The notes under the pieces are model-generated. The model was given only the letters and a program-made list of their open reading frames with translations. It was not told the DNA's origin and did no database searches. A program made the position numbers and the translations under genes. This document shows, piece after piece, positions 6,542-12,954 of a DNA stretch of 16,655 nt. Source of the stretch: an uncultured Acidimicrobiales bacterium (lineage in GTDB: Bacteria > Actinomycetota > Acidimicrobiia > Acidimicrobiales > Iamiaceae); NCBI GenBank assembly GCA_937926025.1, contig CALANQ010000543.1:1-16655 (forward strand). Reading direction: 5' to 3'. Every line of letters begins with the position of its first letter. Positions within the stretch are counted from its first letter, which is position 1.

Positions 6542-7660
6542 GTGACCGTGGCGGATCCGCTGGAGCGCGAGGCTCGGAAGTACTTGCGGCTGTTCCCGGA
6601 GTGGATGCGCGAGGTGCGCGGCGAGGAGGCGGTGGGCCTGGTGCTCGACCAGGTGCCGGCCGGGGCGTCCTCGCTGCCGTGGCGCTCCAAGGCCGACCTG
6701 GTCCGAGCTGGGCTCCACGCCCGTCGCCGGGGCACCCCGCCGTGGCGCGTCCGCCAGCAGGTGGCCCAGGCCCGCAGCGCGAACTGGAACGGGCGCGGCG
6801 CCGCCGTTCCGCTGGCCTGGCGGCCGTGGCTGATCACCATGCTCCGGCGGCGCAGCTTCCCGTGGCGGTGCGCGTTCCGCATCGACCCGAACGACCTCTA
6901 CTCCGTGATCATCCTGAGCGCCTTGTACGTGGGCGATGCCGGGGGAGCGATCCTGTGGTGGGCGCCGCTGACGTTCGTGGCCCTCATCGTGCTGCGCGGC
7001 ATCTGGTTCCTGGTGTTCGGTCATCGTCGGTGGCGGGCCCGCCTGGCGGCCACCAACGGACTCGATCCCGTCGGACGGCCGCTCCCGCCCAACGAGCTCG
7101 CCGTGGTGTGGGTCAAGCCGACGATGCCGAACCGGCTGGTGGGTGCCTACGCGCGCGGCGCCCTGGTCGGGGCGCTGGTGGGCGGGCCGGTCGCGTGGCG
7201 GGTCCTCGCCCCACCGGCCGATCACCATCCGCCGGTCCCGGCCCATCCCGCCAGCTGGTCGCTCGCCGTCGTGGCCGTCGCCCTGGTCGCCGGCTGGTGC
7301 GCGGCGAACCTGCTGCTGGGCCGCGTCGACGAGGGTCGCGGTGCGGTCGACGACCCGAACGTGCCCGGTGGGCCGCACGGCGAGCGGTGGGTGACGGTGG
7401 CGTCGGGCCTGATCCTGGGCGGTGTGCTGGGCTTCGCCGGCGGCTTGGTGGGTCGGATCGCCTGGCTGGATCCGTTCGTCCTCGCGGCGGCGCCGCTCGG
7501 GGTCGCGGTGGCGGTGCTGGTGTTCCGGCGGTACGAGCGCCGGCTGGGTCGACCGCTCGGCGTGTGGGACATCTGTCCGGACACGGCGCCGCAGCGGGTG
7601 GTCCGCCGGCTCGACGACCTCCCGTCACCGCCGCCACCGGACCTGCCCGCTCCCTCGTAG
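6542..7660 (+). CDS. Multi-pass membrane protein of unknown function, second paralog of the tandem pair
   Basis: About 372 residues. It is a clear paralog of the preceding protein: LEREARKYLRLFPEWMREVRGEEAVG at the N-terminus, LVRAGLHARRRGTPPWRV, VPLAWRPWL, NGLDPVGRPLPPNELAVVWVKPTMPN in the centre, and RRLGRPLGVWDICPDTAPQRVVRRL at the end, all matching in order. Roughly six transmembrane segments are visible, including LTFVALIVLRGIWFLVFG, GALVGALVGGPVAWRVL, WSLAVVAVALVAGWCAANLLLG and PFVLAAAPLGVAVAVLVF. Start choices are GTG 6539, 6542 and 6548; 6542 gives MTVADPLEREARKYLR, parallel to MTRTVEQQARRYLR of its neighbour, and lies 7 bases after that gene's stop. It belongs to the padR operon, which probably ends at the hairpin at 7667-7687. 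No function can be assigned. Confidence 0.82.
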   Translation: MTVADPLEREARKYLRLFPEWMREVRGEEAVGLVLDQVPAGASSLPWRSKADLVRAGLHARRRGTPPWRVRQQVAQARSANWNGRGAAVPLAWRPWLITMLRRRSFPWRCAFRIDPNDLYSVIILSALYVGDAGGAILWWAPLTFVALIVLRGIWFLVFGHRRWRARLAATNGLDPVGRPLPPNELAVVWVKPTMPNRLVGAYARGALVGALVGGPVAWRVLAPPADHHPPVPAHPASWSLAVVAVALVAGWCAANLLLGRVDEGRGAVDDPNVPGGPHGERWVTVASGLILGGVLGFAGGLVGRIAWLDPFVLAAAPLGVAVAVLVFRRYERRLGRPLGVWDICPDTAPQRVVRRLDDLPSPPPPDLPAPS

Positions 7661-7666
7661 TACGGC

Positions 7667-7687
7667 GCCGGCCGGTTGGCGGCCGGC
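7667..7687 (+). terminator. Strong GC hairpin after the padR/paralog operon
   Basis: GCCGGCCG-GTTGG-CGGCCGGC is a perfect 8-bp stem with a 5-base loop beginning 6 bases after the stop codon at 7658-7660. There is no U tract, as is common for putative terminators in high-GC actinobacteria, so termination is plausible but not certain. Confidence 0.5.
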
Positions 7688-7722
7688 TGGCGATCGTCCC
7701 CTTCCGGGATGGCGGCGGTCGA

Positions 7723-7728
7723 TACGAT
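7723..7728 (+). promoter_or_regulatory. Putative -10 element (TACGAT) of the antiporter unit
   Basis: TACGAT fits TANNNT and is the only good candidate between the upstream hairpin and the upstream ORF. It would give a leader of about 30 nt before the small ORF at 7765. It overlaps the first of three 10-bp direct repeats. Confidence 0.35.
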
Positions 7729-7754
7729 CCGTCTCGATCCGCCTCGATCCGGGG
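7725..7754 (+). repeat. Three tandem 10-bp direct repeats (CGATCCGNCT type) in the antiporter leader
   Basis: CGATCCGTCT, CGATCCGCCT and CGATCCGGGG follow each other with an exact 10-base period, one helical turn. They start at the putative -10 element and end at the ribosome binding site GGGGAGG of the upstream ORF. They could be stacked binding sites for a regulator or an RNA feature of the leader. Confidence 0.6.
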
Positions 7755-7764
7755 AGGTGCGCAG

Positions 7765-7818
7765 GTGTCGGAGTGGGCTGAGGGCTGCGGCCCGAACAGG
7801 ACGGGACAGCACGGGTGA
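7765..7818 (+). CDS. 17-residue upstream ORF coupled to the antiporter gene (possible leader peptide)
   Basis: GTG 7765 is preceded by a strong ribosome binding site (GGAGG at 7753-7757, 7 bases away). The frame reads MSEWAEGCGPNRTGQHG and stops with TGA 7816-7818, which overlaps the antiporter GTG (7815-7817) as GTGA. This geometry suggests translational coupling of the antiporter to the small ORF. The peptide has no recognisable motif, hydrophobic segment or run of one amino acid, so it may act only as a translated leader. Confidence 0.4.
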   Translation: MSEWAEGCGPNRTGQHG

Positions 7819-9053
7819 AGGACGCGAACGGCACGCTGCTGCTGATCCTCGCGGTGGCGCTGGTCGCCCCGCTGATCGCTTCGACGTTCCCGAGGCTGAA
7901 GGTCCCGTCGCTGGTGATGGAGATCGTGTTCGGGATCATCATCGGTCCCCAGGTGCTGAACCTGGCGGCCGTGACCCCACCGATCGAGCTGCTGTCCAAC
8001 CTGGGTCTGGCCGCACTGATCTTCATGGCCGGGTTCGAGCTCGACCCGGACCGGCTGAAGGGCGATCCGATGCGCCGCGCCCTGGGCGGGTGGGTGATGT
8101 CGATCGCCCTCGGCCTGGCCGTCGCCGGTCTCCTCCACCTGAGCGGTCTGGTGCTCTCGCAGCTATTCCTTGGCTTCGCCCTGACCACGACCGCCCTCGG
8201 CACGCTGCTCCCCATCGCCCGTGACGCGGGCGTGCTGCCCACCCGGTTCGGCACCGACCTGCTGGCCGTCGGCTCCGTCGGCGAGTTCGGGCCCATCATC
8301 GCCGTCGCCCTGGTGCTGAGCGGGACCAGCCCCACGAAGGCGGTGGAGTCGCTCATCGTGTTCGTGGTGGCCGCGGTGCTGGTGCTCCTGTGGGCGCATC
8401 GCGGCCGTGACAGCGCCCTGATGCGGCGGGCGGTGGAGCTCACCCTGCGGTCCAGCGGGCAGGTCTACATCCGGCTCGCGCTTCTCATGGTGGCCCTGCT
8501 GGCCTGGGTGGCGGTGGAGCTCGGGCTGGACTTCCTGCTGGGCGCGTTCACGGCCGGGATGATCTACCGCATGTTCCTCCAGCACGCCGCGGAGGCCGAC
8601 GTGGAGACGGTGGAGCTCAAGCTGGAGGCGGTGGCCTTCGGGTACGTGATCCCGATCTTCTTCGTGGTCACCGGCGTCACCTACGACCTCGACTCGTTGC
8701 TGCACAGCACCAAGGCGCTGCTCATGGTGCCGCTGTTCCTGCTGTGCTTCCTGCTGGTCCGCGGTCTCCCGGTCCTGCTGTACCGGAGGTCCATGCCCGA
8801 CCCCAACCACCGCCGGGCTCTGGTGTTCTTCTCGGCCACCGCCCTCCCGCTGGTGGTGGCCATCACCACGCTGGGGGTGGAGGCGCAGCAGATGCGGCCG
8901 TCGACGGCGGCATCGCTGGTGGGTGCGGGCATGATCTCGGTGATCCTGTTCCCCCTGCTGGGCATGGCCGCGTACCGGCGGGGTGCTCCTGACCCCGAGA
9001 CGGCGGAGGCGCCCGGCCCGATCGGCCCGGAGGCGCCGGCACTGGGTGGCTAG
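7815..9053 (+). CDS. Kef/NhaP-type cation:proton antiporter (CPA2-like, Na_H_Exchanger family)
   Basis: A 412-residue integral membrane protein with about 11-12 transmembrane segments covering almost the whole length. It probably exchanges Na+ or K+ for protons across the cytoplasmic membrane. Family features are LVMEIVFGIIIGPQVLNL near the N-terminus, LSNLGLAALIFMAGFELDPD (about residues 61-80), LFLGFALTTTALGTLLPIARDAGV, the GSVGEFGPIIAVAL stretch that lines the ion path, and LDFLLGAFTAGMIYRMF in the second half. There is no cytoplasmic TrkA-N/RCK domain, unlike KefB/KefC, so gating by NAD or glutathione adducts is not expected. GTG 7815 is chosen because it lies just before the conserved TM1, has AGGACGGGA about 8 bases upstream, and overlaps the stop of a short upstream ORF. 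Ion specificity cannot be told from the sequence. Confidence 0.92.
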   Translation: MKDANGTLLLILAVALVAPLIASTFPRLKVPSLVMEIVFGIIIGPQVLNLAAVTPPIELLSNLGLAALIFMAGFELDPDRLKGDPMRRALGGWVMSIALGLAVAGLLHLSGLVLSQLFLGFALTTTALGTLLPIARDAGVLPTRFGTDLLAVGSVGEFGPIIAVALVLSGTSPTKAVESLIVFVVAAVLVLLWAHRGRDSALMRRAVELTLRSSGQVYIRLALLMVALLAWVAVELGLDFLLGAFTAGMIYRMFLQHAAEADVETVELKLEAVAFGYVIPIFFVVTGVTYDLDSLLHSTKALLMVPLFLLCFLLVRGLPVLLYRRSMPDPNHRRALVFFSATALPLVVAITTLGVEAQQMRPSTAASLVGAGMISVILFPLLGMAAYRRGAPDPETAEAPGPIGPEAPALGG

Positions 9054-9056
9054 GGT
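9051..9056 (+). promoter_or_regulatory. Possible -10 element (TAGGGT) of the zinc-ribbon gene
   Basis: TAGGGT includes the antiporter stop codon. A start about 7 bases on would give a leader of roughly 24 nt containing the purine-rich GGGGGGA ribosome binding site before ATG 9087. No clear -35 is seen. Confidence 0.3.
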
Positions 9057-9086
9057 CTCCCGATCGCGGCGGCACGGGGGGACGGC

Positions 9087-10046
9087 ATGGTGGGAGCGGA
9101 CGAGGGCGGCGGGCGGATCTGCGACGGGTGCGGTGCGGGCGTCCCGGAGGGGCGGTCCGTGTGCGCGAGCTGCGGTCGCCTGCTGGCCGTCGCGCCGTCA
9201 CCGACGCCGACGCCGGCTCCACCTCCGGGCTGGTCGCCCGGACCCGTGCGCGCACCGGCGCCCCCCACCGCCTACCGCGCCCCGGTAGCGCCGGGGTGGG
9301 GTGCGCCCGGCTACCCACCGCCCGCTCGGCCCTCGAGGCGGAACGCCTGGGTCGGGCCGGTGATCGCGGTCCTGGCGCTGGCCGCGGTCGCCGCCGTCGT
9401 CGTGGTGGCGGTGCAGGCCTCCGACGACGGTGATCCCACCTCGTCGGCGGGCCGCGCCACGACCGCGCCGCCGGCGACCACCACCATCCCGCGGGTCACC
9501 CAGGTGGAGCTCCTCGATCAGTACTGCAACGCGCCCGGGCTGAAGTGGCCCGAGGTTCCGCCGCACGTGCCGGGCGAGCCCGACCGCACGCAGGTCCGGG
9601 TGCTCGACCTCGGCCTGGACAACGCCAGCGACGACGATGAGTACATCCCCACCCGCAGCCCCCTCATCTTGGGCGGCTCCACGGTGATCTCGCCCACCAC
9701 GGACAACGCGTTCACCGACGACGCGTCGGTGCTGGCCCGCACCCGGACCGTCACGTGCGTCACCCTGGCCGGCACGGAGCGCGTGGGGCAGACGTGCCCC
9801 TACACGGATCGGCTCAACCCGATGAGCTCGGTGTCGACGGAGCTGGCCCAGAACCGGTTCGCGATCACCGTCTACGAGCTCCACAGCGGCGGGATCCTCC
9901 ACAAGGGCGAGATCCTGACCCGGTCCTCGGCCTGTCCGGAGTGGGCGGTCACCAGCGAAGGCGGCGGGATGGTGGCCTACGGCATCACGGACCAGGACGT
10001 GCTCGCCTGGCTGGACTCCCACTTCGTGGACGGCAAGCCGGCCTGA
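9087..10046 (+). CDS. Zinc-ribbon, single-pass membrane protein with extracytoplasmic Cys-containing domain, unknown function
   Basis: A 319-residue protein of unknown function with a clear modular layout. Residues 10-31 form a zinc ribbon (CDGCG ... CASCGR; Cys 12, 15, 26 and 29). Residues 37-84 are a Pro-rich linker (PTPTPAPPPGW, GYPPPARP). Residues about 88-110 (VGPVIAVLALAAVAAVVVVAV) are one transmembrane helix. A Thr/Pro/Ala spacer then leads to a predicted outside domain of about 180 residues that has five cysteines (QYCNAP, TVTCVTL, GQTCPYTD, SSACPEW and nearby), enough for disulfides. No catalytic motif is recognised. Such zinc-ribbon anchored proteins are frequent in actinobacteria and may sense or scaffold at the membrane. 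ATG 9087 has a purine-rich site (GGGGGGA) 4-10 bases upstream. Confidence 0.82.
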   Translation: MVGADEGGGRICDGCGAGVPEGRSVCASCGRLLAVAPSPTPTPAPPPGWSPGPVRAPAPPTAYRAPVAPGWGAPGYPPPARPSRRNAWVGPVIAVLALAAVAAVVVVAVQASDDGDPTSSAGRATTAPPATTTIPRVTQVELLDQYCNAPGLKWPEVPPHVPGEPDRTQVRVLDLGLDNASDDDEYIPTRSPLILGGSTVISPTTDNAFTDDASVLARTRTVTCVTLAGTERVGQTCPYTDRLNPMSSVSTELAQNRFAITVYELHSGGILHKGEILTRSSACPEWAVTSEGGGMVAYGITDQDVLAWLDSHFVDGKPA

Positions 10047-10085
10047 GGGTGCGCTGCGGGCGCGTCGATCGTGGAGCAGACCCGG

Positions 10086-10091
10086 TACGGT
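10086..10091 (+). promoter_or_regulatory. -10 element (TACGGT) of the DUF2630/methyltransferase operon
   Basis: TACGGT fits TANNNT. A start near 10098 gives a leader of about 23 nt containing AAGGAG (10109-10114), 6 bases before ATG 10121. The 74-bp gap otherwise holds only a weak GCGC hairpin at about 10050-10062. Confidence 0.4.
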
Positions 10092-10120
10092 GCCGGGCGT
10101 ACGACCCGAAGGAGCCCGCC

Positions 10121-10342
10121 ATGGCCGACGATGCCCTCATCGCTCAGATCAACCAGCTGGTGGAGGAGGAGCACGAGATCCGCGCCAGCGGCGAGCCCGA
10201 TGCGGACCGGCTGGCTCACCTCGAGGTCACGCTGGACCAGTGCTGGGACCTCCTCCGGCAGCGGCGGGCCCGACGGGAGTTCGGCCAGACCGATTCCACC
10301 GGCGTCCGGGACGAGGGCACCGTCGAGGGGTACCAGCAGTGA
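10121..10342 (+). CDS. DUF2630 family small protein
   Basis: A 73-residue acidic helical protein. The pattern ALIAQINQLVEEEHEIR, then ADRLAHLEVTLDQCWDLLRQRRARREFG, and a short acidic end VEGYQQ matches the actinobacterial DUF2630 family, whose hallmark is LDQCWDLLRQRRA. Function is unknown; the predicted structure is two antiparallel helices. ATG 10121 follows an AAGGAG site with a 6-base gap, the best ribosome binding site in this region. The stop overlaps the GTG of the following methyltransferase (GTGA at 10339-10342), so the two are co-translated. Confidence 0.9.
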   Translation: MADDALIAQINQLVEEEHEIRASGEPDADRLAHLEVTLDQCWDLLRQRRARREFGQTDSTGVRDEGTVEGYQQ

Positions 10343-10995
10343 GCCCTCGCTCGTTCCTCCTCGACGATCGCCTCAACGACTACGTCGTCGGCCACACGGA
10401 GCCGGCCGACCCGGTCATGGTCCGGCTGACGGAGCGCACGGTGGCGCTCGGCGACCCGGCGGGCATGCAGGTCGGCCCGGACCAGGCAGCGTTCCTGACC
10501 ATGCTCACCCGGTTCGCCGGGGTGCGCAGCGCGGTGGAGGTGGGCACGTTCACCGGCACGTCCGCCCTGTGCATCGCCCGTGGCCTGGCCGACGGTGGTC
10601 GGCTCCTGTGCTGCGACGTCAGCGAGGAGTGGACGGCCATCGCCCGGGACGCGTGGTCCGAGGGGGGAGTGGACGATCGCATCGAGCTGCGCATCGGGCC
10701 GGGCATCGACACGCTGGCCGCGCTGCCGCCTGACCCCACCATCGACCTGGCCTTCATCGACGCCGACAAGACCGGCTACGTGAGCTACTACGAGGAGCTG
10801 GTGCCCAGGCTGCGGCCTGGCGGGTGGATCGTGGCCGACAACACGCTGTGGGGCGGCACCATCGTCGACCCGGACAACACCGAGACGGCCACCGAGGCGC
10901 TGCGGGCCTACAACGACCGGGCCACCGCCGATGACCGGGTGATGACCGTGGTGCTGGCCCTGGCCGACGGCCTGACGGTCAGCCAGAAGCGCTGA
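10339..10995 (+). CDS. Class I SAM-dependent O-methyltransferase (CCoAOMT/COMT-like, Methyltransf_3)
   Basis: A 218-residue cytoplasmic enzyme of the cation-dependent catechol/caffeoyl-CoA O-methyltransferase family, transferring methyl from S-adenosylmethionine to a hydroxyl, often of a catechol. Motifs are QVGPDQAAFLTML (entry helix), the SAM-binding motif I AVEVGTFTGTSALCIARGL, the acidic residue after beta2 (LLCCDVSEEW), and the metal-binding DLAFIDADKTGYVSYYEEL, with RPGGWIVADNTLWGG and the final DGLTVSQKR typical of the family. GTG 10339 overlaps the DUF2630 stop and gives the normal family length (about 215-225). The stop TGA 10993-10995 directly abuts the convergent hydrolase stop at 10996. 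The natural substrate cannot be inferred. Confidence 0.94.
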   Translation: MSPRSFLLDDRLNDYVVGHTEPADPVMVRLTERTVALGDPAGMQVGPDQAAFLTMLTRFAGVRSAVEVGTFTGTSALCIARGLADGGRLLCCDVSEEWTAIARDAWSEGGVDDRIELRIGPGIDTLAALPPDPTIDLAFIDADKTGYVSYYEELVPRLRPGGWIVADNTLWGGTIVDPDNTETATEALRAYNDRATADDRVMTVVLALADGLTVSQKR

Positions 10996-12138
10996 TCAGC
11001 CGAGAGCGGCCAGCGCTCCCTGGGCGGCGAGGACGACCATGGCGCCGCGCATGTCGCCCACCAGGCCGCCCGCCATCTTGTTCATGACGTAGGCGATGGA
11101 GACTCCGGCGTCGACGTCGACCACGCAGATCGATCCGCCCCAGCCGCCCCAGAAGCACGAGCGCGGGTTGGGGCTGAGCGGGATGAGCTCGTTCATCAGG
11201 CCGAAGCCGGTGCCGAGGCGCATCTTCACGCCGAGCACGGCGTCGGTCATGTGGCACTGCTCGACGAAGATGCGGTCGACGCCCTCGGGCGACATGATGC
11301 GCACCCCGTCGAGCGTCCCGCCGTTGGCGAGCATGGCGTGGACCCGGGCGACGCCTCGGGCGTTGCTGGTGCCGCCGGCAGCGGGGATCTCCGCCGCTCG
11401 CCAGGCCCGGGTGTTCTGCTCGTTGCCGGTGACGGCGCAGCTGGCCCCGGCGCGCACGGCGATGGATTCGGGGTCGAGGCCGGCCACCACGCCGAGGGCG
11501 TCGGCCGGCGGGACCACGTAGCCGACCCGGCCCTCCTCGGACTCGGGGAGGCCGATGGAGAAGTCGGCGCCGAGCGGCTCGGCGATCTCGGTCCGGAACA
11601 CCTCGCCGAGGGTGCGGCCGGTGATGCGCCGCACCACCTCGGCCTCCAGGTAACCCTGGCTGATGAGGTGGTAGCCGCTCATGGTGCCCGGCTCCCACCA
11701 GGGTGCCTGGGCGGCCAGGTTGGCGGCGCAGAGGTCGTGGTCGTAGAGGTCCTCGGCGGCGATGGCCGGGTCGAAACCGGGCAGGCCGGCGGTGTGGCCC
11801 ATCACCTGCGCCATGGTGATGGCGTCCTTGCCGTTGGCGGCGAACTCCGGCCAGTGGGACGCGATGGGGGCGTCGAGGTCGAGCTCGCCCCGGTCGGCGA
11901 GCATCAGCAGGGTGGTGGCCGCCATGGTCTTGGTGGTGGACCACACGTTGACGATGGTGTCGCGCTCCCACGGGTCGCCCTCGAGGTTGCGGTCGCCGGC
12001 CCAGATGTCGACCACGGTCTCGCCGCCGACGGTGACGCACGCGCTGGCGCCCAGCTCGTTGCCCTGGTCGAAGTTGGCGGCGAACGCGGAGCGGACCGCG
12101 TCGAACTCGGGCTTGCAGGTGCCGTGGATCTCGGTCAT
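10996..12138 (-). CDS. Serine beta-lactamase/class C-like hydrolase (esterase family VIII type)
   Basis: A 380-residue protein of the beta-lactamase-related serine hydrolase family (EstB-like esterases, DD-peptidase fold). The nucleophile motif SxxK is STTK (Ser67, Lys70) in NVWSTTKTMAATTLL. HTAGLP (115-120) follows. The tyrosine motif is YHL (Tyr156, in SGYHLISQGYLEAEVVRR) rather than YxN, as in family VIII esterases. The third motif region is WGGWGGS (330-336) instead of KTG. No signal peptide is seen, so it is probably cytoplasmic and an esterase rather than an antibiotic beta-lactamase. ATG 12138 has a perfect GGAGG (12145-12149) 6 bases upstream. It is monocistronic, with a TAGGGT -10 and an overlapping dyad upstream. 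The substrate is unknown. Confidence 0.9.
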   Translation of the reverse strand: MTEIHGTCKPEFDAVRSAFAANFDQGNELGASACVTVGGETVVDIWAGDRNLEGDPWERDTIVNVWSTTKTMAATTLLMLADRGELDLDAPIASHWPEFAANGKDAITMAQVMGHTAGLPGFDPAIAAEDLYDHDLCAANLAAQAPWWEPGTMSGYHLISQGYLEAEVVRRITGRTLGEVFRTEIAEPLGADFSIGLPESEEGRVGYVVPPADALGVVAGLDPESIAVRAGASCAVTGNEQNTRAWRAAEIPAAGGTSNARGVARVHAMLANGGTLDGVRIMSPEGVDRIFVEQCHMTDAVLGVKMRLGTGFGLMNELIPLSPNPRSCFWGGWGGSICVVDVDAGVSIAYVMNKMAGGLVGDMRGAMVVLAAQGALAALG

Positions 12139-12165
12139 CGGGTACCTCCGGGAGATGTGCCCGGG

Positions 12166-12171
12166 ACCCTA
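12166..12171 (-). promoter_or_regulatory. -10 element (TAGGGT) of the serine hydrolase gene
   Basis: On the minus strand TAGGGT is followed by a leader of about 21 nt with GGAGG and ATG 12138. A TTGACC lies 20 bases upstream (12197-12192) as a -35 candidate inside the palindrome; the spacer is longer than the usual 16-18. Confidence 0.45.
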
Positions 12172-12180
12172 GCCAGAAAT

Positions 12181-12198
12181 CTTGACCCGTGGGTCAAG
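12181..12198. promoter_or_regulatory. 18-bp palindrome between cysH and the hydrolase gene (putative operator; possible terminator of cysH)
   Basis: CTTGACCCGTGGGTCAAG has perfect 8-bp arms around a 2-base centre. It lies 10 bases after the cysH stop and overlaps the -35 region of the hydrolase promoter. On the minus strand it is followed by ATTTCT, so it could also weakly terminate the cys transcript. Half-sites TTGACC/GGTCAA with 4 bases between match the 2701-2716 palindrome. Confidence 0.55.
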
Positions 12199-12208
12199 TG
12201 AGGTGACC

Positions 12209-12889
12209 TCAGGAGAGGTGCAGGCCGCACTCCGTCTTGTCCTTGCCCCGCCAGCGGCCGGCGCGGGGATCCTCGCCCTCCTCGACCTTGGAGGTGCACG
12301 GCATGCAGCCGATGGACGGGTAGCCCTGCTTGGTGAGGGGGTTCACGATCAGGTCGTGGCGCTCGATGTACTCGGCCACGTCGTCGTCGGTCCACGTGGC
12401 GATGGGGTTGACCTTCACCAGGCCCCGCAGGTCGCGCGACACGATCGGGGCGGCGGCCCGGGTGCTGGCCTCGCCGCGGCGCAGGCCCGACATCCAGGCG
12501 TCCTTGCCGGCGAGCGCCCGGTCGAGCTGGCCGACCTTCACTGCGGAGCAGCAGTTCTCCGGGTCCGCCTGCCACAGCTCCTCGGCCTGGCGGGCGACGG
12601 TCATCATGCGGAGGTTCAGGCCGTAGCGGCGCCGGACCTCCTCCACCGTGGCCAGCGTCTCGGGGAAGTGGTAGCCGGTGTCGATGAAGATGACCTCGAT
12701 GGCCGGGTTCACCTTGGTGGCCAGGTCGATGAGGACGGAGTCGGTCATCGAGGCGCTCATGGCCAAGTGGTGGCCGAAGCTGTCGACGGCCCACTGGATG
12801 ATCTTCGATGCGGGCAGGCGCTCGAACTCGTCGTTGAGCTCGGCCAGCTCGGCATCGGTGTAGTCGACCTTGTGCTCGGTCAGGCTCAT
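12209..12889 (-). CDS. cysH: Adenylylsulfate (APS) reductase, thioredoxin-dependent, 4Fe-4S type
   Basis: Reduces adenylylsulfate to sulfite and AMP in assimilatory sulfate reduction. The 226-residue protein has the APS-reductase 4Fe-4S cysteines: the pair CC at 113-114 (ENCCSAVKV) and CxxC at 195/198 (IGCMPC). These are absent from PAPS-specific enzymes such as E. coli CysH. The catalytic cysteine is in the C-terminal ECGLH (Cys221). The nucleotide-binding part includes DSVLIDLATKV and VIFIDTGYHFPETL. ATG 12889 has GGAG about 8 bases upstream and gives the normal N-terminus. The frame is also open from GTG 12958, which overlaps the sulfite reductase stop (GTGA) and would add 23 residues. It follows the sulfite reductase gene that uses its product, 65 bp downstream. 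Sulfate adenylyltransferase genes are not in the window. Confidence 0.94.
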   Translation of the reverse strand: MSLTEHKVDYTDAELAELNDEFERLPASKIIQWAVDSFGHHLAMSASMTDSVLIDLATKVNPAIEVIFIDTGYHFPETLATVEEVRRRYGLNLRMMTVARQAEELWQADPENCCSAVKVGQLDRALAGKDAWMSGLRRGEASTRAAAPIVSRDLRGLVKVNPIATWTDDDVAEYIERHDLIVNPLTKQGYPSIGCMPCTSKVEEGEDPRAGRWRGKDKTECGLHLS

Positions 12890-12923
12890 GCGTGCTCCAG
12901 AGGAACCGGTGAGGGATCGGATG

Positions 12924-12940
12924 GGGGTCTCCGCCACCCC
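12924..12940 (-). other. Small hairpin between sir and cysH
   Basis: GGGGT-N7-ACCCC forms a perfect 5-bp stem in the 65-bp gap. On the cys transcript it lies 35 bases before the cysH start. It could tune cysH expression or be incidental; there is no U tract. Confidence 0.25.
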
Positions 12941-12954
12941 GGGATCGGTGAGGG

